Below are positions 30,713 to 38,926 of a stretch of 64,000 bases of DNA, piece after piece. The DNA is from Chloroflexales bacterium ZM16-3 (lineage in GTDB: Bacteria; Chloroflexota; Chloroflexia; Chloroflexales; Chloroflexaceae), in the NCBI GenBank assembly GCA_004138175.2, contig RYFE02000010.1:1-64000 (forward strand), read 5' to 3'. Positions within the stretch are counted from its first letter, which is position 1; every line of letters starts with the position of its first letter. The position numbers and the translations under genes are program-made. The notes beneath the pieces were generated by a model, which saw only the letters and a list, made by a program, of their open reading frames with translations, made no database searches and was not told the origin of the DNA.

Positions 30713-30978
30713 GCACGTTCGTTCGCGCTGCCGACACCACCGCCACCACGACGGTGATGCACATGGCGATGGACATCCCGATGTCGCTGGTGGTCGACGC
30801 CGACTTTGGCCTGGAGGCGCTGCTGCACGTCGAGGCGGAAATCGCGGCGGCCACGTATCTTGGGCAACGGCCCGCCGCCGTGTGCTTCCGCAGCTTCGAC
30901 GCCCGCGCGGTGGCGACCGGAATGCCCGATGCGGTGGTGCATATCGAGACCGTTTGGGACATTACTCGCGCCGAGTAG
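30709..30978 (+). CDS. Small hypothetical protein after MuF-like gene
   Basis: An 89-residue protein. ATG 30709 overlaps the stop of the MuF-like gene. The sequence (MDIPMSLVVDADFGLEALLHVEAEIAAATYLG) is weakly similar to the 85-residue protein before the portal and shares the VWDIT ending. It is the last head gene before the inserted cargo genes; no family name can be given. Confidence 0.6.
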   Translation: MSTFVRAADTTATTTVMHMAMDIPMSLVVDADFGLEALLHVEAEIAAATYLGQRPAAVCFRSFDARAVATGMPDAVVHIETVWDITRAE

Positions 30979-31025
30979 GTGCGATCATTGCATTCCCGCA
31001 ACAGGCACCCACGCTGCCCTCCCAC

Positions 31026-31072
31026 ACAATAAGCCACCTCCCGTGTATAATACACAGGAGGTGGCTTATTGT
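31026..31072 (+). promoter_or_regulatory. 47-bp palindrome carrying a -10 box
   Basis: Arms ACAATAAGCCACCTCC (31026-31041) and its exact complement (31057-31072) enclose GTGTATAATACAC, itself a palindrome centred on the adenine at 31049. Only one position pair of the whole 47 bp (31042/31056) mismatches. TATAAT lies in the centre at 31046-31051. A dimeric repressor bound here would cover the promoter of the ATPase-nuclease gene, which begins 12 bases later. Confidence 0.75.
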
Positions 31073-31084
31073 ATGGGAGGCCGT

Positions 31085-32512
31085 ATGTTTGTCGATCGCG
31101 TGCAGGAGCTGGCGTTCCTCAACCGGGTGCTGACGCGGCGCCGACCCGGCCCGGCCCAGCTGCTGCTACTCTATGGCCGCCGCCGCGTCGGCAAGACCAA
31201 CCTGCTCATCCATTGGGCCGAGCGCAGCGGCCTCCCGATCACCTTCTGGACCGCCGAGAAGGAGCCGGCCGCCCTCCAGCGGCGCAAGTTCTACGCGGCT
31301 CTGGTCAATATGCCCATCGCCCGCGCGCCGCTGTTTGAGAGCTGGGCCGAGGTCTGGGATGCGGCGGCCGATGTGATCGTCGGTACGCGTCGCATTCTCG
31401 TCCTCGATGAGCTGCCCTATGCCATCGAGTCCGACCCCGCTGCCCTCTCGGCCCTGCAGCACGCCTGGGATCATCGCTTCCAGCATATGGAGACCGTGAT
31501 CGCGCTGTGCGGCTCGCAAATCCGGGTGATGGAAGGCATCCAGGGTGCGCAGTCGCCGCTCTTCGGCCGGCTGACCGGGCGCTGGCACCTCCAGCCGCTG
31601 CCCTTCTCCGCCCTGCGGGAGTTCTTCCCGGCATGGTCCGTCGAGGAGCGCATTGCGGCCTACGCCGTGGTCGGCGGTATCCCCGCCTATCTGGGCTGGC
31701 TCGACTCGGAGCTGAGCCTGGTCGAGAACATCCGCCAGGTCATCCTCGACCCCGGCAGCATGTTTGGCGCCGAGCCGACCTTTCTGCTCTACGATGAGCT
31801 GCGCGATCCGCAGCCGCACCTGGCCATCCTCAAGGCGATCGGTGCCGGCGCGCACACCCTCGACGAGATCAAGAACGCCGCGCTGATCGACAAGGCGCAT
31901 CTCTCGTCCTACCTGGTGCGGCTCCAGGATCTGAAGCTGGTCGAGCGGCGGCTGCCGGCGACCGTGCCCCAGGCCGCGCAGCGCACCTCGCGCAAGGGGC
32001 GCTACCACCTACGCGACGCCTACTTCCGGTTCTACTTCCGCTTCCTGGCCCCCCACCACGACCGGCTGGCCTTCGCGCCACAGGAAGCGCTCCTGTTGAT
32101 CCAGGCGAACCTGCGGGCCTTCGTAGGCCAGACGGGGTTTGAGGAGCTGTGCCGCCAGTGGGTGACCGAGCAGGCCCAGGCAGGAGCCCTGCCATTCATC
32201 CCGACGGTGGTGGGCAGCCACTGGAGCCGCAGCGTCCAGGTGGATGTGGTGGCGATCAACTGGCAGGATCACGCCATCCTGCTGGGCGAGTGCAAATGGG
32301 GTGCCGACGAGGTAGACCGACAGGTGGTACGCGAGCTGATCGAGCAGAAAGCCCCGAAGCTGCTGGCGGATCTGCCCGACCACGGGCAGGGCTGGACGAC
32401 CCACTACGCGCTCTTCGCCCGGCGCGGCTTCACCACCGAGGCGCGGAGCGAGGCTACCCGCTACGGGGCCATCCTGGTTGATGCGGCGCAACTGGATGCG
32501 GAGTTAGGCTGA
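31085..32512 (+). CDS. AAA ATPase with PD-(D/E)XK nuclease domain (ATPase/DUF234 type)
   Basis: A 475-residue protein; start chosen at 31085 behind GGGAGG. Walker A GRRRVGKT (31-38) and Walker B RRILVLDELPY (101-111) define the archaeal-type ATPase. A winged-helix part follows (about 245-300). The C-terminal DUF234-like domain has QVDVVAINWQDHAILLGECKW with Asp386, Glu401 and Lys403, the PD-(D/E)XK nuclease signature. Such proteins are common in archaea and Chloroflexota and have been linked to mobile elements or defence. It lies inside the head operon with its own palindromic promoter, so it is most likely acquired cargo. Confidence 0.8.
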   Translation: MFVDRVQELAFLNRVLTRRRPGPAQLLLLYGRRRVGKTNLLIHWAERSGLPITFWTAEKEPAALQRRKFYAALVNMPIARAPLFESWAEVWDAAADVIVGTRRILVLDELPYAIESDPAALSALQHAWDHRFQHMETVIALCGSQIRVMEGIQGAQSPLFGRLTGRWHLQPLPFSALREFFPAWSVEERIAAYAVVGGIPAYLGWLDSELSLVENIRQVILDPGSMFGAEPTFLLYDELRDPQPHLAILKAIGAGAHTLDEIKNAALIDKAHLSSYLVRLQDLKLVERRLPATVPQAAQRTSRKGRYHLRDAYFRFYFRFLAPHHDRLAFAPQEALLLIQANLRAFVGQTGFEELCRQWVTEQAQAGALPFIPTVVGSHWSRSVQVDVVAINWQDHAILLGECKWGADEVDRQVVRELIEQKAPKLLADLPDHGQGWTTHYALFARRGFTTEARSEATRYGAILVDAAQLDAELG

Positions 32513-32716
32513 ACCGCACTACGATGTCAGGTGGCGATGGATTCGTCGATCTGCGCTTTGAGGGCGCGGAGTTGGGCCGCGAGGGCAAGGTAGGGTGAGC
32601 CCTCGGCCTCCGCCATCCTCGGCCCAGTGCACCTGGTGCTCCAGCTCAGTGGTCAGCGCGCTACGCTGATCGGGATCGCCAGTGGCGAGCATCTGCATAA
32701 CCGCTGCGCGCTTGCT

Positions 32717-35700
32717 TCACGCTACAGGTGGGCGATACACTTTGCGCGCCTCCTGCGGCGCGCCCAGCGCAGCGAGGTTGCGCTGGACCGTCTGGGTTAA
32801 TGGATGCTGCGTCCCGAGGCGGGCGGTGAAGATGGCGAGGGCGCGCTCGTAGTAGGGGCGGGCCGCCGCATAGTCGTGCTGGGCTTGCAGCAGGGAGCCC
32901 AGGTTGTTGAGGCTACGGGCGGTGTCAGGGTGGTCGGCCCCGAGCACGCGCTCGTTGATGGCGAGGGCGCGCTCGTAGTAGGGGCGGGCCGCCGCATAGT
33001 CGCCCTGGGAATCCAGCAGGGCGCCCAGGTTGTTGAGGCTCAGGGCGGTGTCGGGGTGGTCGGCCCCGAGCACGCGCTCTCGGATGGCGAGGGCGCGCTC
33101 GTAGTAGGGGCGGGCCGCCGGATAGTCGCCCTGGGCGTGCAGCAGTCCGCCCAGATTGTTGAGGCTACGGGCGGTGTCGGGGTGGTCGGCCCCGAGCACG
33201 CGCTCTCGGATGGCGAGGGCGCGCTCGTAGTAGGGGCGGGCCGCCGCATAGTCGCCCTGGGCGTGCAGCAGGTAGCCCAGGTTGTTGAGGCTCAGGGCGG
33301 TGGCGGGGTGGTCGGTCCCGAGCACGCGCTCTCGGATGGCGAGGGCGCGCTCGTAGTAGGGGCGGGCCGCCGCATAGTCGCGCTGGGCGTGCAGCAGGTA
33401 GCCCAGGTTGTTGAGGCTCAGGGCGGTGTCGGGGTGGTCGGCCCCGAGCACGCGCTCGCGGATGGCGAGGGCGCGCTCGTAGTAGGGGCGGGCCGCCGCA
33501 TAGTCGCCCTGGGCTTGCAGCAGGTAGCCTAACTCGTTGAGTAACGACGCAGCCGATGGTTCCTCCCTACTGTCTTTCGCTACGTGCTGTACGTGAAGCA
33601 GATATGGTTGACTAGCGAGTGGGTAGCCAGCTTTGTTGATTGGGACAAGCAATGCAAATAAGACCGTCGCGAGTGTGTGTTGGATCGTCGTTGATACCTG
33701 CACCTGATCGCGCACAAACGCCGCCACCAGCCGGTGCAAGATCGCCCCGCCCGCGGGAAGCAGCTCAATCAGCCCCACGCTCACCAGTCGGCGCAGTGGT
33801 GCATCCACCTCGATGGCCTGGCTCTCGTCATCGGGGTCACGGTCGATGAGCCGTACGAGCAGCGGCTGGGGGATGGGTGCGGGAGCCAGGAACGCGGTGT
33901 GGTGGAGCAGGGTCAGGCTCAGGACGTCAGCCGGCTTCGTCGCGTCAAGCTGCTGATAGCTCAGGGCGATCGTCGCAGCGACGCTTTCCGCGTGATTGGT
34001 GGGCAGCCCCTCATCCAGCTCGGCATCGAGCGAGGGGTGCTGGAGCAAGGTTTCCGTGAGCCGAGCGCGGTAGCCGGCCAGCGAGAGGCTGGGGGTCTGC
34101 TCCAGGTAGGCCCCAGCCAGGGCCAGAGCCAGTGGCAGATCGCCGACTTCCTCACAGATCGCGTCGGCCTCGGTCGCGACAGCCGGCTCGGCGAGCACCG
34201 TCTCAAGCTGGGCACCGTAGCGAGGAGTGAGCATCAGGCGCACGCTCTCCGGGCGGACGAGTGTGGGGAGGCGTATTGCCTGCACGCCGCTGGTGGCGCT
34301 CCAGACACCGCGCCGGGTGGTGAGCAGCACCCGCGCCCCACCGCCGATCGGTCGCCAGTTCTGGAGCAGCTTCGGGTCTTCCAGGTTGTCGAACACCAGC
34401 AGGCGGCGGGTCGGCTCGGCCCAGGCTCGCCGCACCGCTGCGATCTTCCCCTCGAAGTCGAGCCCTGCCCAGCCCGGCAGATCCAGCCTGCCTGGCCCGC
34501 CGGCAGCGGCCACCTGCGTAGCGACTGCATCTTCCTCCGCCATACTCAGCCAAAACACCCCGCCGGGAAACTGGTCTCGGTGGCGGTGGGCAAACTCGCT
34601 AGCCAGCTGGGTCTTGCCGATGCCTCCGGTGCCGGCGATGGCCGGGAGCACCGCCGCGGTGCCGTTCCCTTCGCCTAAGAGCACTGCAGCTAGCGCATCC
34701 ATCTCAGCGTCGCGTCCACGAAAGAGCGGGTTGGGCGGGTAGGGCACCTGGAACACCCCGGCGCCGCGCACCGTCTCGGTGGGAGATCGCCAGAGCGCCC
34801 CGTCTTTCACCGCCATCCACAGCACCGGCATCCACCAGGGGCCACTGGCGGGCAGGGCGGAGCGGGCGGCGGCAAGGGCGCGATCAATCTGCCCGTCGCG
34901 GCGTAGCTCGGTGAATAGGCGCGGGGTCAGTGTGGCGACCAACTCCATCGGCACGTTGCCCTGCATCGCGATCACCGCGCCCACGCCGGCCTGGGCCAGC
35001 CGCGGTCCAACGGCGGCGAGCAACTGGTAGGTGTCGCCGGCACCCTGGCAGGAGGCCAGCACCACCAGCAGCGGGCGGCGGGTTAGCTGCGTGATCATCT
35101 GCACCAAAGCCGTGCCATCGACAGGCTGATAGCGCCCATTGCCCTCCTGCTCCAGGTAGAGGTATGACTGATCGCCATTTAGTTTGCCGTGGCAGGTGAG
35201 GTAGAGGATCTGCGCGCCGTCGCGCAGGGCGGCGGCGATATTTGCCAGGCTCGCGGCGGGTCGTCCGTCCGTGCCGTCGAGGATGGTTGTGGGGATGTCG
35301 CCCAGGCCCACCTGTGCCCACGCCACTTCGCCTGGCACATCCACCGGGGCCATCCGCAATGTTGGCAGCGTCGCCGGGTTGGCGACGGCGACCACGGCGC
35401 GCAGGGCGGGCTTCGCTGGTGCCTGCACATCGGCGAGGCTGGGCGTGGCCAGATAGCGCGAGAATGGGGTGCGCTCGGTGTAGGCCAGGGGCGCGCCATC
35501 GATCGGGTCGCGCAGCAGCTCCCAGCGGATGGCGTGCAGCCCGTCGTCACCATTGAGCACCAGGCGCACGCGCATCGCGTTTGCGCCCTCGGCGTAGCCC
35601 CGCGCCCGCTGCCAGCCCTCACGTAGCGCGGGCGTGAAGAGCATCGCGGTGAGCATGGCTCCATAGGAGTCTGGATCGTCCGCGTACTCTAGCAATACCG

Positions 35701-35830
35701 TGGGCTTGAGTTTGATTGCCTCTGGGGGCACCAAATCGGCGCGGCGGTTGGGCAGCTCGACCCGCAGCGCAGCGCTCGTCATCCCATCGGCGGCACGGGC
35801 GATGATCAGCTCAAGGTCAGTGGTTGGCAT
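32717..35830 (-). CDS. CHAT protease-NB-ARC-TPR protein (NLR-like)
   Basis: A 1037-residue protein. An N-terminal CHAT caspase-like protease has the catalytic His214 in LTCHGK and Cys261 in VLASCQG. An NB-ARC ATPase follows: Walker A GTGGIGKT (400-407), Walker B LLVFD (477-481), GARVLLTTRRG and GDLPLALALAG (563-573). Six 42-residue TPR units close the protein (about 763-1010). This is the layout of STAND/NLR-type sensors, in which the repeats recognise a ligand and the ATPase oligomerises to activate the protease. It is encoded against the structural operon. A defence or programmed-death role is inferred. Confidence 0.85.
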   Translation of the reverse strand: MPTTDLELIIARAADGMTSAALRVELPNRRADLVPPEAIKLKPTVLLEYADDPDSYGAMLTAMLFTPALREGWQRARGYAEGANAMRVRLVLNGDDGLHAIRWELLRDPIDGAPLAYTERTPFSRYLATPSLADVQAPAKPALRAVVAVANPATLPTLRMAPVDVPGEVAWAQVGLGDIPTTILDGTDGRPAASLANIAAALRDGAQILYLTCHGKLNGDQSYLYLEQEGNGRYQPVDGTALVQMITQLTRRPLLVVLASCQGAGDTYQLLAAVGPRLAQAGVGAVIAMQGNVPMELVATLTPRLFTELRRDGQIDRALAAARSALPASGPWWMPVLWMAVKDGALWRSPTETVRGAGVFQVPYPPNPLFRGRDAEMDALAAVLLGEGNGTAAVLPAIAGTGGIGKTQLASEFAHRHRDQFPGGVFWLSMAEEDAVATQVAAAGGPGRLDLPGWAGLDFEGKIAAVRRAWAEPTRRLLVFDNLEDPKLLQNWRPIGGGARVLLTTRRGVWSATSGVQAIRLPTLVRPESVRLMLTPRYGAQLETVLAEPAVATEADAICEEVGDLPLALALAGAYLEQTPSLSLAGYRARLTETLLQHPSLDAELDEGLPTNHAESVAATIALSYQQLDATKPADVLSLTLLHHTAFLAPAPIPQPLLVRLIDRDPDDESQAIEVDAPLRRLVSVGLIELLPAGGAILHRLVAAFVRDQVQVSTTIQHTLATVLFALLVPINKAGYPLASQPYLLHVQHVAKDSREEPSAASLLNELGYLLQAQGDYAAARPYYERALAIRERVLGADHPDTALSLNNLGYLLHAQRDYAAARPYYERALAIRERVLGTDHPATALSLNNLGYLLHAQGDYAAARPYYERALAIRERVLGADHPDTARSLNNLGGLLHAQGDYPAARPYYERALAIRERVLGADHPDTALSLNNLGALLDSQGDYAAARPYYERALAINERVLGADHPDTARSLNNLGSLLQAQHDYAAARPYYERALAIFTARLGTQHPLTQTVQRNLAALGAPQEARKVYRPPVA
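32800..33544 (-). repeat. Six 126-bp TPR-encoding repeats
   Basis: The six repeat units are nearly identical at the DNA level as well as in protein. Each encodes the core YAAARPYYERALAIRERVLG with few silent changes. Such identity suggests recent amplification or gene conversion, and copy number may vary between strains. Confidence 0.9.
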
Positions 35831-35946
35831 AGTGTTGTGGTGCTGAATGCGGATCGGCTGACACTACTATAGCAGCCGTGGCGGCGGCGTGCAATATGGC
35901 ATAGCTCGCTCGGGATCATCCAATAATTGCATCTGTTACAGCAGCG

Positions 35947-36011
35947 TGCTATAGTCAGGCAAGCAGCGAAACACGCGCATTTCCTCCAAAACGGAGGAGG
36001 TGCGCTTTTTT
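35947..36011 (+). promoter_or_regulatory. Leader module 6, ahead of the scaffold/capsid genes
   Basis: TGCTATAGT (35947-35955), seven bases, core AGCAGCGAAACACGCGC (35962-35978), a hairpin with TCCTCC/GGAGGA arms (35975-36005) and T6 (36006-36011). A weak TTGCAT lies 17 bases upstream of the -10. The preceding gene is on the other strand, so this is a true leader. It restores transcription of the structural genes after the cargo insertion. Confidence 0.75.
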
Positions 36012-36036
36012 GTTCTCTTTTTGAGGAGCCCGACCC

Positions 36037-37053
36037 ATGACCACACCTGTCAGCCCAACCGCACCTGTCGAGCTGGACACGACCGAGCAGGACGATATCG
36101 CGCAGGCCGAGCCGGAGGTCGCGCCCGAGGCCGAGCCGGAGGTCGCACCCGAGGCTCCGGCCGAGCCCGAGGCCGAGTTTGAGGAAGTCGATGTGCCGCC
36201 GCCCGCTGCGCCTGCCGCACCTGTCGCGCCCGCCCCGAACGCGGTGGCCGACGCGCTGCGCGCCGCCCGCGCCGTCGAGGCCGCTGCGCGCACCGGCGCA
36301 TCAGCCGCTACCGCCACGCGTGCCGCCGCTGCCCCTGCACCGGCCAGCGCCGCGCCAGCCCCGGCTGCGCCCCCGGCTCCACCTGCGCCAGCCGCGTCGG
36401 CGCCTCGCCCGGCTCCGCGCCCAATCGCGCCGCCTGCCTCGCCGCCCGCGCCCGTCGCAACCGCCGTCCCGGCGGCCGTCGCAGCGCCCGCCCCGGCTGC
36501 GCCTGAGCCTGAGCCGATCACGGCCGACGCGGTGCCTGCGCCCGCCATCCCCGCAACCTTTGACTCCCTGATGACCACGCTGGACGCCTACGCGCGCGAC
36601 CTGGTCGAGCGGCATATCACCGGCCTCAAGGCGGCCCTCGTCACCGAGCGCGACGGCACCAAGCGGCTGGAGAAGCAGCTGCGCACCGTCACCACGGCGG
36701 CTGAGGAGGCCGGCCCGCTGCGCGCCCAGCTCGCGGTGGCCCAGACCGATGCCGAGACCGCCGCCGCCCGCGCCGACTTCTATGAGGCGTCGGTCGCCGA
36801 GGGCGTGAAGCGGGGCAACGCCCGCCTGGTCTACCTCGCGGCCACGGACGGCGGGCACATCGCCGCCGATGGCAGCGTGGCGTGGGCCGACCTACGCGAA
36901 ACATTCTCCGACCTGTTCGAGCCAACAAACCCCATCGCCCCCATCCGGCCCACGCCACGCGCGTCCGTAGGGGCAGGGCTGACCCAGCCCGTGACCGGGG
37001 GTGCCCGCGGCTTGAATCAGATCCTTCGGGACGCGGCGGGGCGCCGCCCCTGA
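36037..37053 (+). CDS. Capsid scaffolding-like protein
   Basis: A 338-residue protein. Residues 1-170 are Pro/Ala/Glu-rich and probably disordered. Residues about 185-255 form a helical, charged segment (RDGTKRLEKQLRTVTTAAEEAG) likely to be a coiled coil. The C-terminal part, ARADFYEASVAEGVKRGNARLVYLAATDGGHIAADGSVAWADLRETF, resembles the phage scaffold end that contacts the capsid protein. The position directly before the major capsid gene supports this. No protease motif is seen. Confidence 0.7.
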   Translation: MTTPVSPTAPVELDTTEQDDIAQAEPEVAPEAEPEVAPEAPAEPEAEFEEVDVPPPAAPAAPVAPAPNAVADALRAARAVEAAARTGASAATATRAAAAPAPASAAPAPAAPPAPPAPAASAPRPAPRPIAPPASPPAPVATAVPAAVAAPAPAAPEPEPITADAVPAPAIPATFDSLMTTLDAYARDLVERHITGLKAALVTERDGTKRLEKQLRTVTTAAEEAGPLRAQLAVAQTDAETAAARADFYEASVAEGVKRGNARLVYLAATDGGHIAADGSVAWADLRETFSDLFEPTNPIAPIRPTPRASVGAGLTQPVTGGARGLNQILRDAAGRRP

Positions 37054-37149
37054 TGGCGTTACGAACGCCCCTCCCCTGCGCCGTTCGGTGGGCCACGTTC
37101 GCCCGCCTGCTCGGCGCCGGGGTCTCCACTCGGCCCTGGCCCTGCCCCC

Positions 37150-37219
37150 GCTGACGCGGTGAGACGCCACGCCAGCCCTGACTCTGCCCCTCGCTGACGC
37201 GGTGAGACGCCACGCCAGC
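37150..37219. repeat. Duplicated 27-bp non-coding segment
   Basis: The 27-bp unit starting GCTGACGCGGTGAGACGCCA is found at 37150-37176 and 37193-37219. Shorter GGCGAGATGCC repeats follow (37244 and 37264). The whole gap 37054-37314 between scaffold and capsid genes shows no gene. Confidence 0.85.
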
Positions 37220-37314
37220 ACCCGGCCCGAACAACCTGCAAAAGGCGAGATGCCTTCGCACCTGGCGAGATGCCAACCACCCTGTTTCTCTCTTTGCGAA
37301 GGAGCTCGCCCACC

Positions 37315-38271
37315 ATGGCCTACGATTCTGTCATCGACCGCAACGACACCCAAGCCCTGATGCCCGAGGATGTCGCCCGCGACATTTTGCAGGGCGTCGC
37401 CAAGGCCTCGTTCATCCTCTCCCTGGCCACCCGCCTCCCCGACATGCCCCGCAAGACCCGCCGCATGCCAGTTTTATCGGTGTTGCCGACTGCCTACTTC
37501 GTTAATGGCGATACGGGCATCAAGCAGACGACCGAGATGAGCTGGGCCAACAAGTACATCACCGCCGAGGAGATCGCCGTCATCGTGCCGGTGCCCAACA
37601 TCGTGCTCGACGACGCGGCCTACGACATCTGGGGCGAGGTGCGCCCGCACATCGAGACGGCCTTCGGCCAGCTTCTTGACCGCACCGTGTTCTACGGCGG
37701 CATGGGCGGCTACACCAAGCCCTCCGCGGACTGGCCGGACGGTATCGTCACCCAGGCCGTGACCGGCGGCCTCGTCGCCAGCCTGTCGGGCCAGGGCGAC
37801 CTCTACGACGCCATCCTCGGCGAGACCGGCACCTTCCACTTCGTGGAGGAGGGCGGCTTCACCGTCAACGGCAACGTGGCCAGCCCCACGATGAAGGCCA
37901 AGCTGCGCGGCGCCCGCGATGCCGATGGCCAGCCCATCTTCTCGCGCACGGCCGGCGGCCAGTTCGACCTCGACGGCTCGGCCCTGACCTTCCCCGAGAA
38001 CGGCGCGATCGACCCCGCCATGAGCCTGCTGGTCAGCGGCGACTTCCGCCAGCTGGTCTACGCGGTGCGCCAGGACATCACCTACTCCATCGCCACCTCG
38101 GGCGTGATCACCGACAACAGCAACAACATCGTCTACAACCTGTTCCAGCAGGACATGACGGCCATGAAGGTCGTGATGCGCCTCGGCTGGCAGCTGCCGA
38201 ACCCGCCGAGCTGGCTGAAGCCCTCGTACTCCGACGCGACCCGCTTCCCCTTCGCCGTGCTCCAGCCGTAG
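37315..38271 (+). CDS. Major capsid protein (HK97-like)
   Basis: A 318-residue protein from ATG 37315, with GAAGGAG ahead. It follows a scaffold-like gene and shows the pattern of HK97-fold capsid proteins encoded by siphophages of this kind: DVARDILQGVAKASFILSLATRLPDMPRKTRRMPVLS near the start, NIVLDDAAYDIWGEVRPHIETAFGQLLDRTVFYG in the spine-helix region, and MSLLVSGDFRQLVYAVRQDITYSIATSGVI near the end. No N-terminal delta domain, in line with a separate scaffold. Confidence 0.85.
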   Translation: MAYDSVIDRNDTQALMPEDVARDILQGVAKASFILSLATRLPDMPRKTRRMPVLSVLPTAYFVNGDTGIKQTTEMSWANKYITAEEIAVIVPVPNIVLDDAAYDIWGEVRPHIETAFGQLLDRTVFYGGMGGYTKPSADWPDGIVTQAVTGGLVASLSGQGDLYDAILGETGTFHFVEEGGFTVNGNVASPTMKAKLRGARDADGQPIFSRTAGGQFDLDGSALTFPENGAIDPAMSLLVSGDFRQLVYAVRQDITYSIATSGVITDNSNNIVYNLFQQDMTAMKVVMRLGWQLPNPPSWLKPSYSDATRFPFAVLQP

Positions 38272-38283
38272 GCACCGTGCGTC

Positions 38284-38327
38284 GCGTACCGCCTGCGTGA
38301 AGCAGGCGGTACGCCCGCGCCTTTTTT
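38284..38327 (+). terminator. Hairpin and T6 between capsid and next head gene
   Basis: Perfect 13-bp arms (38284-38296 and 38302-38314) with a GTGAA loop, and T6 at 38322-38327 after a seven-base gap. It probably lowers transcription of downstream genes after the highly expressed capsid gene. It lacks the -10 and core of the leader modules. Confidence 0.55.
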
Positions 38328-38345
38328 GTATGAGGAGAGTTCTCG

Positions 38346-38924
38346 ATGAGTACCTATCCGGTCCGCTCCGATCACCGCCAGATGCGCGGCAGCCTGGGCG
38401 GCCGCTGCCGCCTCGGCCAGATCGCCTGGTACGAGGAGGCTCCGGCCCTGGCCGGCGTCGCCGCCGTGCTCGCCGCGACCACCCTGGACCCCGCCACCGA
38501 CCTCATCGTCACCACGGGCATCACGCAGCCTGATGTGCCCCGCACCATCTCGGTAAAGGGCAACGCAGCCTCTTGCGCCGGCGACGTGGTGATCGTGGGC
38601 GCGGACGCGAACAACCGCACCCTGACCGCCACGCTGGCGCTGGCCGGCACGGCGGTGGTGACCTCGCTGGTCGCCTTCTCGCGCATCAGCCGCGTGGAGC
38701 TGCCGCCGCGCGCCGCCAGCGGCAACACGGTGAGCGTGGGCACGGGGGCAGGCTTGGGCCTGGTCCACGCCCTCGGCGCCGACGTGCGCCTCCAGACCAT
38801 CTTCGACGGCGCGGCCGACCTCGGCACCCTGGCCGTCGATGCCGGCGATGTGGGCAAGAACCTGTTCACGCCCGCCGGCACCCTCGACGGCACCAAGGTG
38901 CTGCGCATCCTCTACGTGGTGTAG
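38346..38924 (+). CDS. Putative capsid decoration or head protein
   Basis: A 192-residue protein directly after the capsid gene. It has a beta-rich composition with small residues (TLTATLALAGTAVVTSLVAFSRISRVELPPRAASGNTVSVGTGAGLGL). Its size, position and composition suit head decoration or head-fibre proteins, but no diagnostic motif is visible. GAGGAG lies ahead of the ATG. Confidence 0.6.
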   Translation: MSTYPVRSDHRQMRGSLGGRCRLGQIAWYEEAPALAGVAAVLAATTLDPATDLIVTTGITQPDVPRTISVKGNAASCAGDVVIVGADANNRTLTATLALAGTAVVTSLVAFSRISRVELPPRAASGNTVSVGTGAGLGLVHALGADVRLQTIFDGAADLGTLAVDAGDVGKNLFTPAGTLDGTKVLRILYVV

Positions 38925-38926
38925 CA

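Noticed and set aside
31026-31072. End of an insertion sequence or a small inverted-repeat element
   Set aside because: No target duplication and no second end; the palindrome is centred on a -10 box and is placed as an operator-promoter.
32800-33544. CRISPR-like or satellite repeats
   Set aside because: The 126-bp units translate into consecutive TPR motifs of one protein.
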